From positions 1 to 13,643 of the forward strand of contig JACDBZ010000199.1 in the NCBI GenBank assembly GCA_013694645.1: a stretch of 13,643 nucleotides of DNA, given 5' to 3'. Below are positions 1-5,673 of the stretch, piece after piece; within the stretch, counting starts at the first letter, position 1; each line of letters opens with the position of its first letter. Below the pieces are notes generated by a model that was not told where the DNA came from, searched no databases, and worked only from the letters and a program-made list of their open reading frames with translations. Source of the DNA: Chloroflexota bacterium (lineage in GTDB: Bacteria > Chloroflexota > Limnocylindria > QHBO01). Both the position numbers and the translations under genes were made by a program.

Positions 1-5
1 CCGTT

Positions 6-52
6 CGCCCGTTCGGTTCCTACACCTCGTCGCGGAGGACACCGAACGGGCG
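6..52 (+). terminator. GC-rich inverted repeat, possible intrinsic terminator
   Basis: A perfect 12-bp inverted repeat pairs CGCCCGTTCGGT (6-17) with ACCGAACGGGCG (41-52). TCCT (18-21) can pair with AGGA (36-39) to lengthen the stem past a one-base bulge. It is followed on the plus strand by CTTTCGTG, a poor T-tract. Read on plus it could end a gene beyond the left edge. Read on minus it lies just past the tRNA-Ser 3' end and could end that transcript, but no T-run follows on that side. The repeat is certain; the terminator role and strand are inference. Confidence 0.5.
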
Positions 53-67
53 CTTTCGTGCTCAGAT

Positions 68-157
68 TGGCGGAGGGGGTGGGATTCGAACCCACGGTGG
101 GCTCGCACCCACGTCGGTTTTCAAGACCGATGCATTCGTCCACTCTGCCACCCCTCC
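68..157 (-). tRNA. tRNA-Ser (anticodon UGA)
   Basis: On the minus strand the sequence folds as a complete class II tRNA of 90 nt including an encoded CCA. Acceptor strands GGAGGGG (157-151) and CCCCTCC pair perfectly, followed by discriminator G and CCA (70-68). The anticodon arm reads CGGTCTTGAAAACCG with anticodon TGA, so it decodes UCA and wobble UCN codons. A long variable arm (GTGGGTGCGAGCCCAC region) and the T-loop GGTTCGAATCCC fit serine tRNA. The serS gene that would charge it ends about 1 kb to the right, separated by the transporter gene. Confidence 0.97.
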
Positions 158-205
158 GCGCGGGCCACATGGTATCGCGTTGGCAATCTCACGCCGAGCG
201 AGCCG

Positions 206-233
206 GTGACGTTCATGCTCCGAACGTTAGCCT
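206..233 (+). promoter_or_regulatory. weak candidate promoter for the EamA transporter
   Basis: GTGACG (206-211) and TAGCCT (228-233) are 16 bp apart and resemble -35 and -10 boxes. Transcription would start about position 240, almost on the ATG at 242, giving a leaderless mRNA. That would agree with the absence of a Shine-Dalgarno sequence. Both boxes are imperfect, so this is tentative. Confidence 0.25.
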
Positions 234-241
234 GAGCCCGC

Positions 242-1150
242 ATGACCGAAACAACAGACCTTCCGGTGTCCGAACCGATCTCGACTGACTGGCTCGCCCT
301 GGCGGCCGCGCTCACCACGGTGATCCTGTGGGCGTCGGCATTCGTCGGTATCCGCGCCGTAGCGGAGGACCTTTCGCCGGGCGCACTGGCGACGGGACGC
401 CTGATCGTCGGCAGCGTCGCCCTCGGAGTGGTCGTCGCCATTCGACGTCCTTTGTGGCCCGCACGACGGGCCCTCGCCTGGATCGGCATCGTCGGAGTCG
501 TATGGTTTGGAGCGTATAACGTGGCGCTCAACGCGGCCGAGCAACTGATCGACGCTGGGACGGCGGCGATGCTCATCAATATCGGTCCCATTCTCATCGC
601 GGTGTTCGCAGGCCTCTTCCTCCGCGAGGGATTCCCGCCTCGCCTGGTCGCGGGTTCGGCGATCGCCTTCGGCGGTGCCATCGTGATCGGCCTGGCGACC
701 GGCGACGCAAGCGCCGATGCGGCGGTCCCGATCGGCATCGCACTGTGCGTGCTCGCCGCCACCGCGTACGCGGCAGGCGTCACGATCCAGAAGCCGGTCC
801 TGCGGCGGGTCGCCGCGATCCAGGTGACCTGGTTGGCGTGCTGCGTCGGCGCGGTCGTCACGCTCCCCTTCCTGCCACAGCTGGTCGGCGAGCTTCGCCA
901 GGCTCCGATGTCGGCAGCGGGGTGGATCCTCTACCTCGGCATCTTCCCGACTGCGATCGCCTTCACGACCTGGGCATTCGCCCTGAACCGAACGACCGCC
1001 GGGCGCCTGGGCTCGACGACCTACCTCGTTCCGCCGGTCGCGATCCTGCTCGCCTGGCTGATCCTGGGCGAGGTCCCGCCGGTCCTTGCCTTCCTGGGCG
1101 GGGGACTCTGCATCGGCGGTGTGATCGTCGCTCGCAGCAAGGGGCGCTGA
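242..1150 (+). CDS. EamA/DMT-superfamily transporter
   Basis: The 302-residue protein is almost wholly hydrophobic, with about ten predicted membrane helices arranged as two similar halves. This is the usual size and plan of the drug/metabolite transporter (EamA, RhaT-like) family. The first helix has the family-like LTTVILWASAFVGIRA (about residues 24-39). The second half has IFPTAIAFTTWAFALNRT, followed by an LVPPVAILLAWLILGE segment typical of the second EamA repeat. It probably acts as an inner-membrane exporter or permease for a small metabolite, but the substrate cannot be told from sequence. The ATG lies before a short cytoplasmic lead, and no clear Shine-Dalgarno precedes it. The gene converges on serS, with stops 9 bases apart. 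Confidence 0.9.
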   Translation: MTETTDLPVSEPISTDWLALAAALTTVILWASAFVGIRAVAEDLSPGALATGRLIVGSVALGVVVAIRRPLWPARRALAWIGIVGVVWFGAYNVALNAAEQLIDAGTAAMLINIGPILIAVFAGLFLREGFPPRLVAGSAIAFGGAIVIGLATGDASADAAVPIGIALCVLAATAYAAGVTIQKPVLRRVAAIQVTWLACCVGAVVTLPFLPQLVGELRQAPMSAAGWILYLGIFPTAIAFTTWAFALNRTTAGRLGSTTYLVPPVAILLAWLILGEVPPVLAFLGGGLCIGGVIVARSKGR

Positions 1151-1159
1151 TCCTGATGC

Positions 1160-2452
1160 TCAGGCGGGACCGATACGCTCGCGATCGCCGAAATAGGGCC
1201 GCAGCACGTCGGGGATGACAATGCTGCCGTCAGGCTGCTGGTAGGTCTCGATGATGGCCGCCACGGTGCGCGGGAGGGCCAGCGCGGATCCATTGAGGGT
1301 GTGGACGAGCTGCGGCTTGCCTGCCGCGTCCGCACGGTGACGGATCGCCATGCGTCGTGCCTGATAGTCCCGGAAGTTGGAGACACTGCTGACCTCCAGC
1401 CAACGCTCGACGCCGGGCGCCCACACCTCGAGATCGTACTTGCGGGCCTGGACGAAACCCATCTCGCGGGTGGCCATGAGCAGGACCCGGTAGGCCAGGC
1501 CGAGCCGCTGGAGGAGCGCCTCGGCGCGCTCGGTCAGCCACTCGAGCTCCGCCTCCGATTCACCCGGGCGAACGAAGCTCACCATCTCGACCTTGTCGAA
1601 CTGGTGGACGCGCAGGATGCCCCGCGTGTCGCGGCCGGCCGCGCCGGCCTCCCGCCGGAATGACGCGGAGTAGGCCGCATAGCGAATCGGGAGCGCACCG
1701 GCTTCGAGGATCTCATCGCGGTGCAGGTTGGTGACCGGTACTTCCGCGGTCGGGATGAGGTAGAGGTCGTCGCGGGTGGCGACATACATCTGGTCTTCCT
1801 TGTCCGGGATCTGTCCGGTCCCGCGTGCCGAGTCGGCGTTCACGAGCACCGGTGGCCAGACCTCGGTCATCCCGCTCTCGCGCGTGTGGACATCGAGGAA
1901 CCAACCGATGAGGGCGCGCTGCAGGTTCGACCCGGCTCCGAGATACACGGGCCACCCCGAGCCGGTGATCTTGGCGCCGCGCACGTTATCGATCATGCCG
2001 AGCTCCTCCGCCAGCTCCCAGTGCGGGCGGCGCTGATCGCGCGGCAGAGGATCGCCCCACGTGCGGACGATGACATTCGCCTCCTCGCCGCCGACCGGCA
2101 CGTCCGGGTCGGCTGGATTCGGGATCCGCAGCATGGCGTCATCGAGCGCCGCCTGGACGGTGGCCAGCTCGGCGTCGATGCCGGTGACGAGCGCGGCGAC
2201 ACGCGTCGAAGCGACCTTGAGCTCGGCCACCTGGATCCCGTTCGGATCGGCGCCGGAACGGACCGCCTCGCCGATCTTCCTGCTGGCGTCGTTGCGCTCG
2301 GCCTTGAGGGCATCGCCGGTCGCCAGCAGGTCGCGGCGGCGCGCGTCCAGATCGAGCGCCCGGTCCACGACACCAGCGTCCTCGCCCTTGTCCGCGGTCG
2401 CGCGTCGGAGCATGTCAGGCTCATCCCGCAGTCGCTGAAGCCCGACGCTCAT
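1160..2452 (-). CDS. serS: seryl-tRNA synthetase
   Basis: This class II aminoacyl-tRNA synthetase charges tRNA-Ser, and tRNA-Sec if present, in the cytoplasm. The 430-residue length is normal. Residues 1-105 form the charged, helical tRNA-binding arm typical of SerRS. The catalytic core shows TAEVPVTNLHRDE (235-247), motif 2 FRREAGAAGRDTRGILRVHQF (265-285) and motif 3 around NGSALALPRTVAAIIE (387-402). The usual T-G-D/E-M-G stretch reads TREMG (328-332), and the usual SCSN reads SVSN (356-359). The start ATG overlaps the lysS stop as ATGA, implying translational coupling. It is the last gene of the greA-lysS-serS operon. Confidence 0.98.
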   Translation of the reverse strand: MSVGLQRLRDEPDMLRRATADKGEDAGVVDRALDLDARRRDLLATGDALKAERNDASRKIGEAVRSGADPNGIQVAELKVASTRVAALVTGIDAELATVQAALDDAMLRIPNPADPDVPVGGEEANVIVRTWGDPLPRDQRRPHWELAEELGMIDNVRGAKITGSGWPVYLGAGSNLQRALIGWFLDVHTRESGMTEVWPPVLVNADSARGTGQIPDKEDQMYVATRDDLYLIPTAEVPVTNLHRDEILEAGALPIRYAAYSASFRREAGAAGRDTRGILRVHQFDKVEMVSFVRPGESEAELEWLTERAEALLQRLGLAYRVLLMATREMGFVQARKYDLEVWAPGVERWLEVSSVSNFRDYQARRMAIRHRADAAGKPQLVHTLNGSALALPRTVAAIIETYQQPDGSIVIPDVLRPYFGDRERIGPA

Positions 2453-4047
2453 GACTCCACCCGTGCCGCGGCCGCCTCGCGCAGGCGCGCGCCCACAAAG
2501 TCACGGTCGAGCGCGGCCAGCAGCCACCCGGCGCGCGGGCCTGATGTGCGGCCCAGGAAGGCGAGATAGAGCGCGACGAAGGCGCGGCCGGCCGGCAGAT
2601 CCAGCTCCTTGGCGGTCGCGAAGATGGCGGCCTGGGCCGTCTCGCCGTCCCAATCCCCCGTCTCGAGCACCGCAGCCAGGGCGGTAAGGTACGCCCGCTG
2701 CGCTGCGTCCAGATCGGAGGCCGCCGGCGGGAGAGTGTCGCGCTTCACGGCGAGCCGCGCGCGTTCGGGCGCATACGCCTCCAGCCACGCTCGGGCGGCG
2801 CCACGTCGGCCCTCCAGGACTCGACGCTCTCGATCGGTCAGCGCGGCGCCTTTTTCGGCGGTGACCCGCTCCGCGACGTCGACGCCGGGAATCTGCTCGA
2901 GCAGCGCCAGGTGGCTGAATGCGGGACGGTAGGCGGATGCCTCCGCCGCCACGTCCGCATCGGGCTCAACCAGGCTGAAGCCGAACAGGCGCTCGTGGTC
3001 GGCGGGCAGCTCGCCGCGCACTTCGCGCCCGTTGGTGGCGGCGGCCAGGCGATCCGACTCGTCAAAGAGACGCGGGATGGCATCGGTCCCTTCAGGGTCG
3101 AACTCGATGGCCGTGTTCGGCTTGGGTCTCAGGAAGAGCAGGCGCAACTGCTCGGGCGGGATGACGTCGACGATCTGCGCCGCGGAGGCGCCCAGCCCTT
3201 TCGAGGTCGACATCTTCCTGCCGCCGATATTGAGGAACTCGTAGGGCACGTTGCGCGGCGGCTCGTTGCCGAACACTTCGCGCGCGATGGCGTCGGATCG
3301 CTCCCGCGACCCGCCCGCCGTCGAGAGGTCCTTGCCGGCGGGCTCGATCGTGACGCCGAAGAGGTCCCACTTGGCGGCCCAGTCCACGTTGTACGGCATC
3401 TTCCCGCGGCCGCCGAAGGGAGATACATCGCCGGCATGCCCGCACCCCTTCGCCCATTCGCGCAGGTCGGGCCGGCACTCATATCGGACATGCTCGCCGT
3501 TCCAACCGGTAACGATGGTGGTCCCGATGCGCCCACAGTTGTCGCAGATCACCATCAGTGGGTGCCACTCCTCGGGGTGGCGGACCTTTGCCACGCGAAC
3601 GTAGATCGCGCGGATCGTGGCCGCGGCATCGAGGGCGGTGCGAATGTATCGGTCCATGGCGCCCGAGGCATAGACCTCGCTCATCCAGTAGTAGGTGTCC
3701 GGGCGGATGCCGAGGCCGTCGAAGGTGTCGATGAAGACCTGCGCGAAGTGGCGCGCGTAGGAGGGATGGCAGTCGCCGGCCGGATCGGGAACACGGCACA
3801 GCGGGACGCCCATGGAGCGCTCGATGGCGTCCGGGGTGAGCAGCGCCTGGGCATCCATCGGGTCCAGGTCATCGACGCCGTAGCGCAGCTCGACCGGCAC
3901 GCCGGTGTCTCGGAGTGCGCGGGCGATGGTGTCGACCACCACGGGGCCACGCAGGCTGCCGACGTGGACCGTACCGGAGGGAGTCTTCGAGTCGTTGACG
4001 ACCTGCGGGCCGGTCGCCGACGCGGCGAGCTCGTCAGCCCAGAACAC
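2449..4047 (-). CDS. lysS: lysyl-tRNA synthetase, class I
   Basis: This 532-residue protein attaches lysine to tRNA-Lys, but with the class I Rossmann fold rather than the class II fold used by most bacteria. The class I signatures are both present: HVGS (28-31, the HIGH motif) and KMSTS (278-282, the KMSKS motif). Cysteines 168, 171, 191 and 202 fit the family's zinc site. The N-terminus MFWADELA matches the family's usual M-x-WAD start. That fixes the GTG at 4047 as initiator, 9 nt after the greA stop. Its own stop overlaps serS. Class I LysRS is typical of archaea and is found in only some bacterial groups such as spirochaetes and some alphaproteobacteria. No class II copy lies in this window. 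Confidence 0.95.
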   Translation of the reverse strand: MFWADELAASATGPQVVNDSKTPSGTVHVGSLRGPVVVDTIARALRDTGVPVELRYGVDDLDPMDAQALLTPDAIERSMGVPLCRVPDPAGDCHPSYARHFAQVFIDTFDGLGIRPDTYYWMSEVYASGAMDRYIRTALDAAATIRAIYVRVAKVRHPEEWHPLMVICDNCGRIGTTIVTGWNGEHVRYECRPDLREWAKGCGHAGDVSPFGGRGKMPYNVDWAAKWDLFGVTIEPAGKDLSTAGGSRERSDAIAREVFGNEPPRNVPYEFLNIGGRKMSTSKGLGASAAQIVDVIPPEQLRLLFLRPKPNTAIEFDPEGTDAIPRLFDESDRLAAATNGREVRGELPADHERLFGFSLVEPDADVAAEASAYRPAFSHLALLEQIPGVDVAERVTAEKGAALTDRERRVLEGRRGAARAWLEAYAPERARLAVKRDTLPPAASDLDAAQRAYLTALAAVLETGDWDGETAQAAIFATAKELDLPAGRAFVALYLAFLGRTSGPRAGWLLAALDRDFVGARLREAAAARVES

Positions 4048-4056
4048 GGTCTTGCG

Positions 4057-4518
4057 TCAGCCGATGCGAACGAGCGTGTATTCGATCGGGCCCGATGGTG
4101 CCTGGACCACGACCGTCTCGCCCTTCTTGCGGCCCATCAGGGCGACGCCGACCGGTGACTCGTTGCTGATGCGGCCATCGCGTGGCGCAGCCTCCGCAGA
4201 GCCCACGATCGTCAGGGTCTCTTCTCCATCGGAGCCCTTGATGACCACCTTCGAGCCGATGCCGACGCTGTCTCCGTTCGCCTTCTCGATGACCGCCGCG
4301 TTGCGCAGCTGCAGCTCGATGGTCGCAATGCGGCCCTCCAGGAACGACTGCTCCTGCTTCGCGTCCTCGTACTCTGCGTTCTCGCTGAGGTCGCCATCGA
4401 GCTTCGCTTCATGGATGCGGGCCGCGACGCGCGGGCGATCCACGGTGATGAGCTCGTGAAGCTCGACCTTGAGCTTGGCGAGCCCCTCGGCAGTGAGGTA
4501 GACAGGCTTCGTATTCAT
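4057..4518 (-). CDS. greA: transcription elongation factor GreA
   Basis: GreA binds RNA polymerase through the secondary channel and stimulates cleavage of the 3' RNA end in backtracked complexes. The 153-residue protein has the N-terminal coiled-coil, with DGDLSENAEYEDAKQEQSF carrying the acidic tip residues (D and E) that hold the catalytic magnesium. The C-terminal FKBP-like domain contains SPVGVALMGRKKGETVVV. The reading frame is open further upstream, to 4677, but those extra 53 residues are unlike GreA. The ATG at 4518 starts the canonical MNTKPVYLT and has GAGGGG 8 nt before it, so I chose it. It is the first gene of the greA-lysS-serS operon. Confidence 0.96.
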   Translation of the reverse strand: MNTKPVYLTAEGLAKLKVELHELITVDRPRVAARIHEAKLDGDLSENAEYEDAKQEQSFLEGRIATIELQLRNAAVIEKANGDSVGIGSKVVIKGSDGEETLTIVGSAEAAPRDGRISNESPVGVALMGRKKGETVVVQAPSGPIEYTLVRIG

Positions 4519-4712
4519 GCTGGCGTCCCCTCTTCCTCCTGCGGACCCTCTCGAGAGACTCGTCTCATGGTGGGTTCGATGAGACGACGGCTTCCGCTGT
4601 CCGATAACAAAAAACGCTCCAGGCCCCGCCCCTGTCTGGATGACCAGTGTGGCGGCGTCTCCTGAAGCTGGCCGCACCCGATGGGCCAGGCGCCTCCGAC
4701 GGTGCCGGCGGC
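4519..4712 (-). promoter_or_regulatory. structured 5' leader of greA
   Basis: Between the inferred transcription start (about 4712) and the greA ATG lies a leader of about 194 nt holding several inverted repeats. CTGGCC/GGCCAG (4668-4673 with 4684-4689) forms an early stem. TCCAG/CTGGA followed by T6 forms a terminator-like hairpin. TCGTCTCAT (4560-4568) pairs with ATGAGACGA (4579-4587) as a perfect 9-bp stem. The palindrome CTCTCGAGAG (4548-4557) and a second GAGAC (4555-4559) could compete for the same GTCTC. CCAG of the terminator stem can also pair with the CTGG four bases before it, an alternative fold. The region encodes no recognisable protein. Its regulatory role is inference. Confidence 0.5.
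4609..4640 (-). terminator. terminator-like hairpin with T6 run in the greA leader
   Basis: On the minus strand TCCAG (4640-4636) and CTGGA (4622-4618) enclose a G-rich 13-nt loop. GCG and then TTTTTT (4614-4609) follow. The stem is short at 5 bp, so the terminator would be weak. It could attenuate transcription from the promoter at 4719-4747, or it could end the hppA-uppP transcript reading through from the right. Confidence 0.4.
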
Positions 4713-4718
4713 CGCGCG

Positions 4719-4747
4719 ATTGTAGGACCGCGCGAGCGTGAAGTCAA
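4719..4747 (-). promoter_or_regulatory. sigma-70 type promoter of the greA-lysS-serS operon
   Basis: Read on the minus strand, TTGACT (4747-4742) and TACAAT (4724-4719) are separated by exactly 17 bp, each matching consensus at five of six positions. This is the best promoter seen in the window. It lies about 30 bp past the uppP stop and points at greA, giving a predicted start near 4712. Confidence 0.7.
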
Positions 4748-4776
4748 AGGAACCGAGCCGGTGGGGTCCCCTCGGG

Positions 4777-5622
4777 CTAGCGGCCGATGATGACCAGGGC
4801 CACGATGACGATGGCGAACGCCACCCGGTAGAGGCTGAAGACGGTCAGCGATCGCCGGCGCAGCCAGGCGAGCAGGAAGCCAATGGCCATCAGTCCCGAG
4901 AGCAAGGCGACCACGAAGCCGACGCCGATCGCCAGCCATTCGGTCCCGGTATGCGCCTCGGTCAGCAGCTTTCGCGAGCCGTACAGACCGGCGCCAAGCG
5001 TGATCGGAGTGGCGAGCAGGAAGCTGAAGCGCGCGGCCGCCTCGCGACTCATCCCGAGCGCACGACCGGCGGTGATGGTCGCCCCGGATCGGCTGATGCC
5101 GGGAAAGAGCGCCAGGGCCTGGCTGACGCCGATGGTGAGCGCGGTCGAGGTCGTCAGATCGGCAAGCTCGCGTCGCTGCCCGCCGAATCGGTCGGCCAGC
5201 CACAGCGCCACGGCTCCGATCACCAGGAAGCCAGCGATGGCCAGCCGCGCGCCATCGTTGTCAGCATGGAAGACCTGCTCGATGAAGCCCTCCAGCGCGA
5301 AGCCGATGATGGCGGCAGGGATGGTTGCGGCGATCAGCAGCCACGCGATACGCCGGTCCGGATCGTCGCCGATGCGTCGCTCGCGAATGCTTGCGAGCCA
5401 TGCGCCGATGTAACGCACCCAATCCCGCGCAAAGTACACGAGCAGTGCGACGAGCGTGCCGAGGTGGAGGAAGACATCGAAGGCCAGCGAGCCGATCAGG
5501 CCGTCCGACTCCCACCCGGCGATCCACGGTGCGAGCTCGAGATGCGCGGATGAGCTGATGGGGATGAACTCGGTCAGCCCCTGGAGAAGCCCGACGAGCG
5601 CGGCCTGTATGACGACGTCCAT
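4777..5622 (-). CDS. uppP: undecaprenyl-diphosphatase (BacA/UppP family)
   Basis: This integral membrane enzyme dephosphorylates undecaprenyl diphosphate to the monophosphate, recycling the lipid carrier for peptidoglycan and other surface polymers. Overproduction of the family gives bacitracin resistance. The 281-residue protein has both family signatures: GLTEFIPISSSAH (15-27, with catalytic glutamate E18 and H27) and FPGISRSGATI (173-183, with R178). About eight hydrophobic helices are visible. The ATG at 5622 is preceded by GGGAAGTGTC, a moderate ribosome site. It follows hppA by 51 nt on the same strand and is probably co-transcribed with it. Confidence 0.96.
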   Translation of the reverse strand: MDVVIQAALVGLLQGLTEFIPISSSAHLELAPWIAGWESDGLIGSLAFDVFLHLGTLVALLVYFARDWVRYIGAWLASIRERRIGDDPDRRIAWLLIAATIPAAIIGFALEGFIEQVFHADNDGARLAIAGFLVIGAVALWLADRFGGQRRELADLTTSTALTIGVSQALALFPGISRSGATITAGRALGMSREAAARFSFLLATPITLGAGLYGSRKLLTEAHTGTEWLAIGVGFVVALLSGLMAIGFLLAWLRRRSLTVFSLYRVAFAIVIVALVIIGR

Positions 5623-5673
5623 GACACTTCCCGGGCCGCCGCGAACAGCACGTACGCGACGACCATGGGTGCT

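Noticed and set aside
58..288. Plus-strand 76-codon frame across the tRNA gene
   Set aside because: Its opening residues (GVGFEPT) are the familiar mistranslation of a tRNA complement and not a protein.
121..861. Minus-strand open frame of 246 codons overlapping the transporter and the tRNA
   Set aside because: Its end runs through the tRNA-Ser gene and the rest is antisense to the EamA transporter. The composition is rich in A, R, T and P without a motif.
1152..1164. CCTGA-TGC-TCAGG hairpin between the transporter and serS stops
   Set aside because: A 5-bp stem with a 3-nt loop and no T-run, too small to call a bidirectional terminator.
2911..4158. Plus-strand open frame of 415 codons opposite lysS
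   Set aside because: It lies antisense to a well-identified class I LysRS and has no recognisable domain. Long antisense frames are expected in GC-rich coding DNA.
4519..4677. Longer GreA with 53 extra N-terminal residues
   Set aside because: The extension is unlike GreA and crosses the leader hairpins. The ATG at 4518 gives the canonical N-terminus and has a good ribosome site.
4738..5553. Plus-strand open frame of 271 codons opposite uppP
   Set aside because: Antisense shadow of uppP with strongly polar low-complexity composition and no domain.
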